Assembly: GCA_964508915.1 (NCBI GenBank)
Contig: CAZDVK010000006.1
Span: 14,964-78,963, forward strand
Length of the DNA stretch: 64,000 nucleotides
From: CAZDVK01 sp964508915
GTDB lineage: Bacteria; Pseudomonadota; Alphaproteobacteria; Paracaedibacterales; CAIULA01
Direction of reading: 5' to 3'
In this document: positions 36,843 through 44,932 of the stretch, in pieces
Layout: each line of letters begins with the position of its first letter
Position numbering within the stretch: position 1 is the first letter of the stretch
Notes under the pieces: model-generated
Seen by the model: the letters and a program-made list of their open reading frames with translations, nothing else
The model's database searches: none
What the model was told of the DNA's origin: nothing
Position numbers and translations under genes: made by a program

Positions 36843-36876
36843 AAATCAAATTTATATGGTTTATCTAGCCCGTTTT
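36819..36876 (-). terminator. rpmG terminator hairpin that contains the HtrA-like start codons
   Basis: On the minus strand AAAACGGGC (36876-36868) pairs with GCCCGTTTT (36830-36822), followed by more T to 36819. An inner stem AAACCAT/ATGGTTT plus AAAT/ATTT encloses a TTG loop. Position and T-run make it a terminator for rpmG. Both candidate ATGs of the downstream protease (36842, 36833) lie in its 3' half, so it may also mask translation start. Confidence 0.65.
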
Positions 36877-36895
36877 AGTGGAAAAAATCCAGCCC

Positions 36896-37063
36896 CTATT
36901 TAATTTTTGTTTCTGTAAACAAAACGTGTTTACGAACAACAGGGTCATATTTTTTTAAATTCAACTTTTCTGGCTTTTTACGTGGATTTTTCTTAGTAAC
37001 GTAAAAAAACCCGGTATCAGCAGAACTTAACAACTTAATTGTCACAACAGCAGACTTTGCCAT
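36896..37063 (-). CDS. rpmG: 50S ribosomal protein bL33
   Basis: 55-aa basic protein: MAKSAVVTIKLLSSADTGFF, YVTKKNPRKKPEKLNLKKYD, PVVRKHVLFTETKIK. This is the C-minus type bL33 without zinc cysteines, as in most alphaproteobacteria (55 aa). It is a large-subunit protein near the E site. GAG lies upstream of the ATG. Monocistronic, with a hairpin terminator about 20 bases after the stop. Confidence 0.95.
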   Translation of the reverse strand: MAKSAVVTIKLLSSADTGFFYVTKKNPRKKPEKLNLKKYDPVVRKHVLFTETKIK

Positions 37064-37185
37064 TTTATAAACTCAAACAAATTAATTACATGGTGGGACT
37101 ATATCAAAAATGAAACAACAGTTCAACACGAATGCGAACTTTTAAGATTTATAAACTAGGAATCAACCATGCGTTCATGGGGATT

Positions 37186-37608
37186 TTATATCTTTCGTTT
37201 ATATTCTGTGTATATGTTCAAATCTTTACACGGCCCTTTAATGGTATACAAAAACGAAAAATTATTTTCACTGTTAATATAAATTGTTAGATCATAAGTA
37301 TCTTGCTTGCATAAATGAAGGTGTCTTAAGGGGATTTTGTCGCCGGTAAATTCCGTTGAAAAATCATGAAGAATAGAACCATCAGCACTTCGTATGGTTA
37401 GTGTTGTTGGGTACAGTTCAAAGATTCTTTTTTGATAGAAAGGTATTCGTTTCCCTGGAAGCAGATGCACACCTTTTTCTGAAACCATAGTTTGATGAGG
37501 TGACACATTTTCGAACAATACCCTACCAAGGGACGTTAGTTGGTCACCATTCACCACCCGTTGAAAAGTAAAAACACCTGAAAAGGTTTGGCGCAGAAGT
37601 TGATTCAT
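37186..37608 (-). CDS. DUF6314-family protein
   Basis: 140 aa, soluble beta-barrel-like: FSGVFTFQRVVNGDQLTSLG, then LLPGKRIPFYQKRIFELY, ILHDFS and HLHLCKQDTYDLTIYI, following the F/W-x-G-x-W-x-R...G-x-a-x-F...DG-x-x-F-h...H-x-C-x-x-D-x-Y pattern of DUF6314, a lipocalin-like family common in alphaproteobacteria. The frame extends upstream to 37716 into the transporter gene, but the ATG at 37608 gives the conserved N-terminus. It lies 23 bases after the EamA gene, so co-transcribed. Function unknown. Confidence 0.65.
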   Translation of the reverse strand: MNQLLRQTFSGVFTFQRVVNGDQLTSLGRVLFENVSPHQTMVSEKGVHLLPGKRIPFYQKRIFELYPTTLTIRSADGSILHDFSTEFTGDKIPLRHLHLCKQDTYDLTIYINSENNFSFLYTIKGPCKDLNIYTEYKRKI

Positions 37609-37631
37609 AACGCCAAAAACAGGAAACTTTC

Positions 37632-38594
37632 TTAGGAACGATTTTCTTTTCGAGTTTCTACAATAGTAATATAGAACGTACTGGCGATAATAAAGGCAGC
37701 CCCCGTTACAACCCATAGTGTTGGAATTTGAGCAAAGAAAATAAAACCAAACAAGGCTGATACGATAAATTCTACATATCGAAATGGCGCCAAAGCAGAG
37801 GCATCCGTTGCAGCAAAAGCCCTAAATAGACAAACTTGAATCAAATTCCCGCCAATACCTAACAAAGCTAAAAACAATAGTTCATGCACTGTTGGCATTT
37901 CCCACACAAACAAAAGCGGTACAAACGCAAGAAGAGTTGTCCCTAAACCAAAGTAAAACAAAAGGGTTAAAGGGTGCTCATCCACAATCATTTTCTTGCA
38001 CATAATGTTAGACAGGGCAAATAAAATAGCAGCTGTCATTGGAACAAATGCAACCAGACGGAATGTGTCTGTTCCTGGCTGAAGAATGATTAAAAGACCT
38101 AAAAACCCAACCATGGTAGCAATCCACCGGGATGAGTCTACTTTTTCGCGTAACAACCAAAATGCCAATGGCAAAAAGAACAAGGGTTCAGCAAACATAA
38201 TGGTTGTATTTTCAGACAACGGCATAATGTTAACCGAATAACAACATAAAGCCAGGGCTACTGCCCCCAAAATAGCACGAAGAACGTGCATTTTAGCAGG
38301 TTGATTTGTTTTAAATAAAAACGTCCCACGCATAAACAATAACGGCAGAACAGAAAGCATACTAAAGAAAAAACGGAAAAAGGAAATTTCCACCACATGC
38401 AACCGTTCACCCAAAAAACGCATCAAAACATCATTAGTGACGCTGACGATGCAAATCATGACAGCCCAAAAAACCCCTTGTGCATAACCGCGGCTTACAA
38501 ACCAGCGCAAAAACGAAACTGAATGAACAAAGGACGATAGCCTTTCAAATGCATGACCTTTTTCAAAAGATGGGGATAAAGATGTGTTGGACAT
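37632..38594 (-). CDS. EamA/DMT-family transporter
   Basis: 320 aa with ten membrane helices arranged as two EamA repeats (about 40-170 and 185-310): FFRFFFSMLSVLPLLFMRG, MPLSENTTIMFAEPLFFLPLAFWLL, and FRYVEFIVSALFGFIFF. Several relatives in rickettsial bacteria carry S-adenosylmethionine or other metabolites. Substrate cannot be read from the sequence. Inner membrane. Confidence 0.85.
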   Translation of the reverse strand: MSNTSLSPSFEKGHAFERLSSFVHSVSFLRWFVSRGYAQGVFWAVMICIVSVTNDVLMRFLGERLHVVEISFFRFFFSMLSVLPLLFMRGTFLFKTNQPAKMHVLRAILGAVALALCCYSVNIMPLSENTTIMFAEPLFFLPLAFWLLREKVDSSRWIATMVGFLGLLIILQPGTDTFRLVAFVPMTAAILFALSNIMCKKMIVDEHPLTLLFYFGLGTTLLAFVPLLFVWEMPTVHELLFLALLGIGGNLIQVCLFRAFAATDASALAPFRYVEFIVSALFGFIFFAQIPTLWVVTGAAFIIASTFYITIVETRKENRS

Positions 38595-38670
38595 GAAAAA
38601 CCTAACGCTTGGGTTTGTAAAATAGTTTCTAAAAACACTAGCTGTTTCACATTAAAAAGTCGAGAAAAAC

Positions 38671-40254
38671 ATGAATATTAACTTTTATTATCTAGAAGAA
38701 ACCGGAGAAAAAAACCATGACTTACAAATTCCTATTTTCAAGTTATCCATTTCACAGAAAGAGGGAGAGGTGGCGTTGGCAAAACTTTTGGTTCCAACCA
38801 CACATGCTTTTAGAGGCTTTCAAAGAAAAGCATGCATTGTTTCTATAGATGGGGGACATGAGACCACACTTTTCACAGGACAGCAGATTAGTTTTCCCAA
38901 ACAAATTCAAGGGAATTTATCAGAAATTGAATTGTCTGCTGCGCCAAATAATGCGCCTGAACAATTACAAGCCTTAAGTGAAGAATTAAAAAGCCATTTC
39001 CCTTATAACACTTTATTTTTCGACCAAAATGACCAAAGCCCTTCAGATGTTTTAGAAGCAAGCCCGCATTTATTTTTTTGGGACCGAACAACAGGAAAAG
39101 TAGGGATTACAAATATTTTCAAAGGAAGGCAAACGTTAGATTTTTCAGATCATTTATTGGAAAGTGGTTTTTCCATGCGATTGGGGGATTCACCTTACAG
39201 CGGGGTTCAGGTTAGCGTAAAAGCAAAATGGGTGCAAACCCTAGATGGTGAATTAGACCTTTTCCCTTTTATAGAGCGGTGTTTTCCCAAAAATAAAATT
39301 AACACGTTAACGCCACATTTTATGCAGCATCACTGGCCAAAAGTGGGCAGCCACATAACACGAACACACAATCAAAAACGCAGCGGATACCAGGTTGTTG
39401 AAAGCTGCCTGAAATGTATTGAACCACTTTATACGGGTGCCTTAAATGTATACCCAACTTTGACCCCAGAAATAATGCCTGGTAAACGGTTAAAACGGTA
39501 TTGGATGGATGGAAAATTGGTTGTGTCGTACCATTATCGACAAAAACATCAAGAAACAGCTTCTTTTTTCGTGCCCCACCATCATCAACCTTTGGGCGGT
39601 ATGAAACGAATCAAAACGTTAAACCTGACCCTTCAAAAAATTGAAAACCCACTTTCTAGCACATTTTTTGAAACCACCATGGGACAAGAATGTATCGATT
39701 TTGCCAAAAAAATGGCAGAAACCATCCTGGCAAATTCTGCGCGGTGTCTTGAAATTGAAGGGTACGTTCCCCTTGATAAGGCAGTAAATATAAGCCTAGA
39801 TCATAACGTTTTCCTTTCTTTAGATATTCTGCCGGAAAAACATGTTGTTGGAAAAGTTGTCGCCTACAAACTAATCAAAACATTTGACCAAGAATTATGT
39901 TGGTTTCGTTTGTTAGTATCGGCTGGAATATCAGATGGGCAAGAATCTGTTTTGGAAAAAATCCCTACGTCCGCCCTTTTTGAAAAACCTTTGGAAAATT
40001 ATGCACCTCAAGACTTTATCAAATCTATTGATGTTCAGTGGAACGCCGAAGAACAACAAGCACAACTTCAAAGAAACACCATATCCATCCCACAAGAAGC
40101 GCAGGAAATTTTAAGCACGCGTGGAACAATGATTACCCTGAAAATGGCAGATTTAAGAACGCAAGAAGTGATTTCCAAAGTTGTTTCTTTGAAAGCCTGT
40201 CAACCATTCCAAGCCCCACAACAGATCAAATTAGGGAGTTCATCATGCGATTAA
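38671..40254 (+). CDS. unknown protein, first gene of phage/GTA-like module
   Basis: 527 aa, soluble, without signal peptide or membrane segments. Mainly beta-rich, mixed-charge sequence; the N-terminal 150 residues (KLSISQKEGEVALAKLLVP, ACIVSIDGGHETTLFTGQ) look like the beta-barrel of phage tail-hub/baseplate proteins, followed by an alpha/beta middle part and a C-terminal beta part. No named family is recognised. Its four-gene operon ends in a SleB-like hydrolase and a GTA-type holin, so a phage-tail-related role is inferred from context only. Overlaps the next gene by 10 bases. Confidence 0.55.
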   Translation: MNINFYYLEETGEKNHDLQIPIFKLSISQKEGEVALAKLLVPTTHAFRGFQRKACIVSIDGGHETTLFTGQQISFPKQIQGNLSEIELSAAPNNAPEQLQALSEELKSHFPYNTLFFDQNDQSPSDVLEASPHLFFWDRTTGKVGITNIFKGRQTLDFSDHLLESGFSMRLGDSPYSGVQVSVKAKWVQTLDGELDLFPFIERCFPKNKINTLTPHFMQHHWPKVGSHITRTHNQKRSGYQVVESCLKCIEPLYTGALNVYPTLTPEIMPGKRLKRYWMDGKLVVSYHYRQKHQETASFFVPHHHQPLGGMKRIKTLNLTLQKIENPLSSTFFETTMGQECIDFAKKMAETILANSARCLEIEGYVPLDKAVNISLDHNVFLSLDILPEKHVVGKVVAYKLIKTFDQELCWFRLLVSAGISDGQESVLEKIPTSALFEKPLENYAPQDFIKSIDVQWNAEEQQAQLQRNTISIPQEAQEILSTRGTMITLKMADLRTQEVISKVVSLKACQPFQAPQQIKLGSSSCD

Positions 40255-41099
40255 GCAAAAACCTTTATCCAAAACGTTCGTATGCACCTGGCTATGACCC
40301 AACAGATACAGCTTTTGTGAATACAGAAGAAGGAGTTTTAACTATTGGTGGGGATCTGATTCCCAGTTCTGCTGATTTTCTTGAATTTCCCAAAACAATC
40401 AAGGTGGTGGCACAGGTGGTTCCCATTGCTAAAGAAGGTGAATCACCGCAGGCATTAATGACCCATGATTTACCAACGCCTTATACCCCTTGCAACGTAT
40501 ATGATAACTGGGGCGATATAGGAAGCCATGGCCAGTGGCAAGGCATTCAAATTATTGTAAGGTCTGTTTCAGGTGTGCCTAACCCCCATCTCACAGGTAT
40601 GGAAGGGCGCGTTATATTTGAAAAACGCTTCATATGCCAAAACACCCCCATCTTGATGAGAAAATGGATAGATAATGGCCAAATGATTGTAGACCCACCT
40701 GGCATTTCAGGTGGCGAACCATTGTGGGGATACGGTGGTTATTACCGAACCGGATGTCAGTTGGAAGACATTGAACAAATTGTATTTACATTAGGTGCAA
40801 AAGGCCGTGACACAACGGTGTTTCCGACCCGCCTCAGTCAGTGGATTTTTCAGGGCATTTACCCATGGCAACCACCTAAAACAGGCCAAAAAACCATTTT
40901 CATGGATTCAATTCCAAAAGAAGAAAGTAGCAATTTAAAAACCCAAATTGAACAAAAAGGCGTTGTGATTGCTGTAGCAGAAGGCGTTGATGAAACGGGC
41001 GAATTTTTAGAACGGTTCTATGAATCGTATGACGTAGGGCCGCTGGATACAGTTTCCAATACTTTTGACATTTTATTGAAAGAAAGGGAAAGCGCATGA
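40245..41099 (+). CDS. unknown protein, second gene of phage/GTA-like module
   Basis: 284 aa, soluble, no export signal. Start MRLSKNLYPKRSY at 40245, preceded by AGGGAG; the frame is open farther upstream only as a shadow of the previous gene. Regions such as PGISGGEPLWGYGGYYRTG (about 150-168) are Gly/Tyr/Trp-rich. No family is recognised. Translational overlaps on both sides (10 bases upstream, ATGA downstream) tie it to the lysis genes, suggesting a virion/tail-type structural or accessory protein. This is inference. Confidence 0.5.
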   Translation: MRLSKNLYPKRSYAPGYDPTDTAFVNTEEGVLTIGGDLIPSSADFLEFPKTIKVVAQVVPIAKEGESPQALMTHDLPTPYTPCNVYDNWGDIGSHGQWQGIQIIVRSVSGVPNPHLTGMEGRVIFEKRFICQNTPILMRKWIDNGQMIVDPPGISGGEPLWGYGGYYRTGCQLEDIEQIVFTLGAKGRDTTVFPTRLSQWIFQGIYPWQPPKTGQKTIFMDSIPKEESSNLKTQIEQKGVVIAVAEGVDETGEFLERFYESYDVGPLDTVSNTFDILLKERESA

Positions 41100-41524
41100 A
41101 TGCACAAAATATAAATGCTCAGGATATTTTGGCACGCACCATGTACGGTGAAGCGCGTGGTGAATTTAAAACTGTTGGTGTTCAAGCTTTTGAAGCTATT
41201 GGTCATGTGGTCATAAACCGGTTAAATCAACAAACGTGGTTTGGAAAAACCATAGAAGAGGTTTGTTTAAAGCCAAACCAGTTTTCTTGCTGGAATTCAA
41301 CCGACCTGAATTACCCCATTATTTCGAATTCATCCCTAGATAATGCATTATTTCAAGTTTGCCAAAAAGCGGCACAAAATATTTTAACAGAAAAATTGAT
41401 GGATATAACACGTGGGGCGGACCATTACCATACCCATTTGTGTTTTCCATTTTGGTCTAAAGGGCAAAAACCAACATGTGTTATTGGAAACCATTTGTTT
41501 TTTAATTTAAGGAAAAAAAGATGA
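41096..41524 (+). CDS. SleB-like cell wall hydrolase (Hydrolase_2)
   Basis: 142 aa. The SleB/CwlJ catalytic domain is nearly the whole protein: ILARTMYGEARGE (about 11-23, catalytic Glu), AIGHVVINRLNQQTWFGKTI (about 34-53), VCLKPNQFSCWN and DITRGADHYH. No signal peptide, as expected for an endolysin released by a holin, and the next gene is a holin. It cleaves peptidoglycan glycan strands (lytic transglycosylase/amidase activity in the family). ATGA overlaps on both sides. Confidence 0.87.
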   Translation: MNAQNINAQDILARTMYGEARGEFKTVGVQAFEAIGHVVINRLNQQTWFGKTIEEVCLKPNQFSCWNSTDLNYPIISNSSLDNALFQVCQKAAQNILTEKLMDITRGADHYHTHLCFPFWSKGQKPTCVIGNHLFFNLRKKR

Positions 41525-42066
41525 CAATTCCCATTTTTGCAGCCGCATTGGGATTAGCTGAATTTGTACCATCTATTGCTAAATGGCTTGCCGGTGACCA
41601 AGGGAAAACGATTGCTGATAACATTGTCAAAATTGCCCATCAAATCACAGAAACATTAGACCCCCTAGGAGCCATTGAAAAATTGCGTGCAAACCCACAG
41701 CAGCTTATTCAATTTCAACAAGCCATTTTAAAATTTGAAACAGATTTGGAACTGGGTCATTTGCAAGATCGCCATAGTGCCCGCCAACGTGATATGGCTT
41801 TATTTCAGGCCGGGCGTATTAATCGCCGGGCTGATATTATGGTGATTGCGGCGGCTTTGGGGTTGATTATGTGTCTTGGTTCTTTGGTTTTGTTTAACCA
41901 AAGTTTGCCTGGTGAAGCTGTGGGCATTATTTCAACCATTGCTGGCATTTTTGGGGCTTGCTTGAAAGATGCGTATGCTTTTGAATTTGGATCATCCCGT
42001 GGTAGCAAGGAAAAGGATTCAACCGTTGCTGCCATGGTTCATTTAACGGGTGGTGGGTACGGGTGA
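41521..42066 (+). CDS. GTA-type 3-TM holin
   Basis: 181 aa. N-terminal amphipathic/hydrophobic segment, a helical stretch with FQQAILKFETDLELGHLQDRHSARQRD, two membrane helices (about 110-128 and 135-158), and the C-terminal GSSRGSKEKDSTVAAM, the pattern of the GTA_holin_3TM family used for release of gene transfer agents. AAGGAAAAAAAG precedes the ATG. Its 3' end overlaps the convergent gene by 24 bases. Confidence 0.82.
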   Translation: MTIPIFAAALGLAEFVPSIAKWLAGDQGKTIADNIVKIAHQITETLDPLGAIEKLRANPQQLIQFQQAILKFETDLELGHLQDRHSARQRDMALFQAGRINRRADIMVIAAALGLIMCLGSLVLFNQSLPGEAVGIISTIAGIFGACLKDAYAFEFGSSRGSKEKDSTVAAMVHLTGGGYG

Positions 42067-43452
42067 TTGAATAACTGTGTCGAGCACAGAACCAAGATGT
42101 AAGTAGATAGGAATAACTTGATCACCCAAACTGAGGGTATGATCTATGAGATTTAACAAAAAAACCTCTTTTGAATCGGTAGATATTTGGGGTTTAAATC
42201 TTGCTAAAAAAGGCTTCAAAATTGTTTTGATTTTAACAGGATCCTTGATCAACTGGATATGACCAAGATCTAATACCTGCTGTTTTTTACTTAGCCGACT
42301 GCGGTCATCCATGACAGGTGGTGAAGTATCCGTATCAAAAATCAAGGGAACCGTTATGGGTGTTGTCAGAAGGCAAATGATATGGTGAATACGCAAACGG
42401 CCATCTACACGTTTTGGCATTCTGTCATACTGAAGCAAAAATTTTGCAACCATCGCCAACCGCTGAAAACGTTCATGGTCTGGGATTCCATGAATAAGCC
42501 TAAGCAATTGTAATGTATAAATGGGCTGACCGTTGGCCAAGCATACATCAGGGGATAACAAAAAATACGCCACCAACTCCTGATGAAGGGCTGGGAATTC
42601 TGCCAGAATACCCAAAGTTGAGGAAGCCAAATAAACCTGATCATCAACCATTTTTTGTGCTAGCCATGTGGTCATATGTCGTTTTGGTTGAGGAATCGCC
42701 AACAAAGCTGTCAACACAGGAACAGAATGATCTATTTTGTTTCTTACCAAATGCTTCGTTAAACATGCGGCCTCCTCCCATTCTGCCTTTGGAAATTGAA
42801 GTAATTTTTCTAAAACGTATATGGAAAAAAAGCGGTCTTCTTCCACAATAAATTTTGTTAACGGGTCTATTCTGTTTCTTTCATCTTGAGAAATTCCACC
42901 TAATAGGTAAAAAAATTTAGCCTGCGCCAATAGACGTTTTTGTAAAGGCGGACATAAGTGCTGCACATAAGCTTTTATAGAAAGGTCAGCAGGCCCCCAT
43001 AAGCTTCTACGTTCCCGTTCTAATTTAATGGCTTTTACCAGAGAAGTAATTTTTCCTGTATCAGGAAACAGTGCTGGATTTTCATTCCAACAAACCCTTA
43101 AATTCAAAATATTACGACGCCAAGGTGTTAGGGTTAAATCATCAAACCAAGGTTCGTAAAAATCTTGGGTCAACTGAATTGCTGCTATACTTGATAAAAT
43201 AAAGTTGGCCATATTTTCATCATCATAAACAGCAGATGTGGGTTCCACCTGGCCTATAAATTCCCTTGCCTGTCCTGAGCTTTCAAATCTTAAGGGAAAT
43301 AATAATTCTGCCCCATCTGGTTCAGAATCACTAACAACAGAAGAAGTTTTTATAACTGTTAGAAAATGCTTCAAAGCCACAGGGTGAAGCACCCCCATCG
43401 GGTATTTTTCTTTACACGATTCAATTTCGTCCATAGCGCGCAAAGGTGGCAA
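42043..43452 (-). CDS. putative exported helical protein, unknown function
   Basis: 469 aa from a TTG at 43452, or less from the ATG at 43434. Upstream codons in the same frame from 43488 encode a hydrophobic signal-peptide-like segment (IIFYALVFIFLALPPLRA) that starts with ATT 5 bases after an AGAGGG. Either ATT is the start, or a 1-base frameshift separates this frame from an ATG at about 43510. The mature part is alpha-helical with repeat-like HEAT-style helices (VLEKLLQFPKAEWEEAACLTKHL, AIPQPKRHMTTWLAQKM). No family is recognised. Same strand as the two PvcA-like genes. Confidence 0.55.
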   Translation of the reverse strand: MPPLRAMDEIESCKEKYPMGVLHPVALKHFLTVIKTSSVVSDSEPDGAELLFPLRFESSGQAREFIGQVEPTSAVYDDENMANFILSSIAAIQLTQDFYEPWFDDLTLTPWRRNILNLRVCWNENPALFPDTGKITSLVKAIKLERERRSLWGPADLSIKAYVQHLCPPLQKRLLAQAKFFYLLGGISQDERNRIDPLTKFIVEEDRFFSIYVLEKLLQFPKAEWEEAACLTKHLVRNKIDHSVPVLTALLAIPQPKRHMTTWLAQKMVDDQVYLASSTLGILAEFPALHQELVAYFLLSPDVCLANGQPIYTLQLLRLIHGIPDHERFQRLAMVAKFLLQYDRMPKRVDGRLRIHHIICLLTTPITVPLIFDTDTSPPVMDDRSRLSKKQQVLDLGHIQLIKDPVKIKTILKPFLARFKPQISTDSKEVFLLNLIDHTLSLGDQVIPIYLHLGSVLDTVIQSPVPTTR

Positions 43453-43568
43453 AGCAAGGAAAATAAAAACAAGAGCGTAAAATATAATGTTTACCCTCTG
43501 AATTGCTCATTTTTATACTTTGGATGCAAGGAAGGTTCCAAGCCGATTTTTTTCAGAGAAATAAATTT

Positions 43569-43614
43569 GGGCTGATACCTAAATTATTAAAACTCAGGTG
43601 TCAGCCCTTTTTTT
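43569..43614. repeat. palindromic intergenic repeat, possible terminator
   Basis: GGGCTGATACCT (43569-43580) pairs with AGGTGTCAGCCC (43596-43607) with one mismatch, and a T-run follows on the plus strand. It lies just after the stop of the PvcA-like gene ending at 43613. A closely similar palindrome occurs at 60017-60056, so it is a dispersed element that may double as a terminator. Confidence 0.6.
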
Positions 43615-44782
43615 ATTTTGCTTCTACTTTTTTGTATCCCAAAGTAATGTCACCCACTGTCAAAGCACTTCTTTCAACCTTTATGGGTGATTTAGACTTT
43701 TTAGTGCTAACAAGCATATTACGAACCCACCCTATGCTGTTTGTTATTCCAGCGTGTTCAAGTGCCCCACCTGATACAACAACTGGCGCATGGTGCCATG
43801 GTGTTCCACGACTTTGAAACCCTAAACTAATACCCACTTTGTCTTTAACACTTTGATAAGGGTGCACAGAAAGATGGATGGCATCTGGAAATCTAGACCT
43901 TCCAGCTTTTGAACACACTGCTGCATTTAATACAAAATGGTGGAGAATAGATTCAAGATCTTCAGAGCCTTTATCGAGTCTGAATTCATCAGCCAACCCA
44001 CGACGGTAATAACCTTTTGTTTCTTCAAATGTAGCCAATTTGCTAGGGTCGGAAGACATTTCTTCCATAACAGTCCCTTTTAAAGAAAGAATTTCTTCTC
44101 TTGGCACCAAACTAAAACTTATCGTGTCTGCAAAGAAATTCTCCACTAGCTGTGTCAGCCTTACAAAATAAGCATCTGAACCTGTTTCAATGCCCCTTTC
44201 CATAAAAAGGTCAGCATACGCTTCTCGATCTGAAAAAATATGGATCCGGGCCCCAGGTGCGTATACTTTTCCAATTTCTTGACACAGGTGATTCAGGGTT
44301 ATCATGGCGACAAGTTCGCCCAAATCAACGTCCCTTCCTAATACTTTGGCATCACACGTAGATTTGTGTGGAAATCCCATCAATACCAGGTCTAGCCTTT
44401 TACCTTCAGCTGTTAGCCTTTTTATTTTAGCCTCTAAATCTGAAATACCATCAGGAAGTCCATCTTTTGTTTCATCGCTCAAACGAAATTGAAGCAAAAA
44501 TTGGGCAATAGGGGCATGATGTGCTGTATCAATTGTTGGTAACGAACCTAAATAAACATTCATGTATGAACGCATATCGCCAGAAATAAATGTTTCTAAA
44601 GGCCTTGGCAGATATTGGGCACAAAAATCCGAAACTCGAATTCTGACTGCCCCTCCAACGCCGCCAGCAGCCTCTTCTTCTGGAAAGGAAGAACCTTGTG
44701 CACAGGGGACAAATGCCCCAGATGTAGCTGTACACAGCAAAAAGATGCGCTTCAAATGGTTTAATTTGTCTTTTTTTAACAT
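43613..44782 (-). CDS. exported DIT1/PvcA-family (isonitrile synthase-like) protein, copy A
   Basis: 389 aa. Signal peptide (LKRIFLLCTATSGAFVPCAQG, cleavage around 29), then a DIT1/PvcA domain: LMGFPHKS at 134-141, KVLGRDVDLGE at 146-156, LNHLCQEIGKVYAPGARIHI at 163-182 with FSDREAYADLF after it, and C-terminal IHLSVHPYQ...KVGISLG...TPWH at 302-330. PvcA/IsnA enzymes condense an amino acid with ribulose-5-phosphate to an isonitrile in the cytosol; an exported member is unexpected. No PvcB-like oxygenase is nearby. GGAG precedes the ATG. About 20% similar to copy B by eye. Confidence 0.8.
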   Translation of the reverse strand: MLKKDKLNHLKRIFLLCTATSGAFVPCAQGSSFPEEEAAGGVGGAVRIRVSDFCAQYLPRPLETFISGDMRSYMNVYLGSLPTIDTAHHAPIAQFLLQFRLSDETKDGLPDGISDLEAKIKRLTAEGKRLDLVLMGFPHKSTCDAKVLGRDVDLGELVAMITLNHLCQEIGKVYAPGARIHIFSDREAYADLFMERGIETGSDAYFVRLTQLVENFFADTISFSLVPREEILSLKGTVMEEMSSDPSKLATFEETKGYYRRGLADEFRLDKGSEDLESILHHFVLNAAVCSKAGRSRFPDAIHLSVHPYQSVKDKVGISLGFQSRGTPWHHAPVVVSGGALEHAGITNSIGWVRNMLVSTKKSKSPIKVERSALTVGDITLGYKKVEAK

Positions 44783-44862
44783 TGTTTTATACTCCGTTTG
44801 TTATGTTGAACATGACGTTGCGCATTCCAGTACCAGTGGCAAGGCGCACGACGTAGACTTTT

Positions 44863-44883
44863 AAACGGTTAACAACACCGTTT
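44863..44883 (-). terminator. weak hairpin between the two PvcA-like genes
   Basis: AAACGGT (44863-44869) / ACCGTTT (44877-44883), a 7-bp stem with 7-base loop about 50 bases after the stop of the gene at 44933. The T-run is poor (TTTAAAAG on the minus strand), so termination is uncertain. It may only modulate read-through into copy A. Confidence 0.3.
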
Positions 44884-44932
44884 AAGAGATACGTTGGTTA
44901 AAATTCGTTGATTTTTTTAAGGGGTTATTAAG

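Noticed and set aside
37609..37716. Upstream extension of the DUF6314 gene into the EamA transporter
   Set aside because: Cys/Tyr-rich translation of the transporter's 3' end in another frame; the conserved N-terminus begins at ATG 37608.
40038..40244. Upstream extension of the second phage-module gene to 40038
   Set aside because: The 69 extra codons are a shadow frame of the preceding gene; ATG 40245 has AGGGAG.
42405..42851. Open frames on both strands within the exported helical protein gene
   Set aside because: Shadow frames with no start signals; the 42043 frame runs through the whole region.
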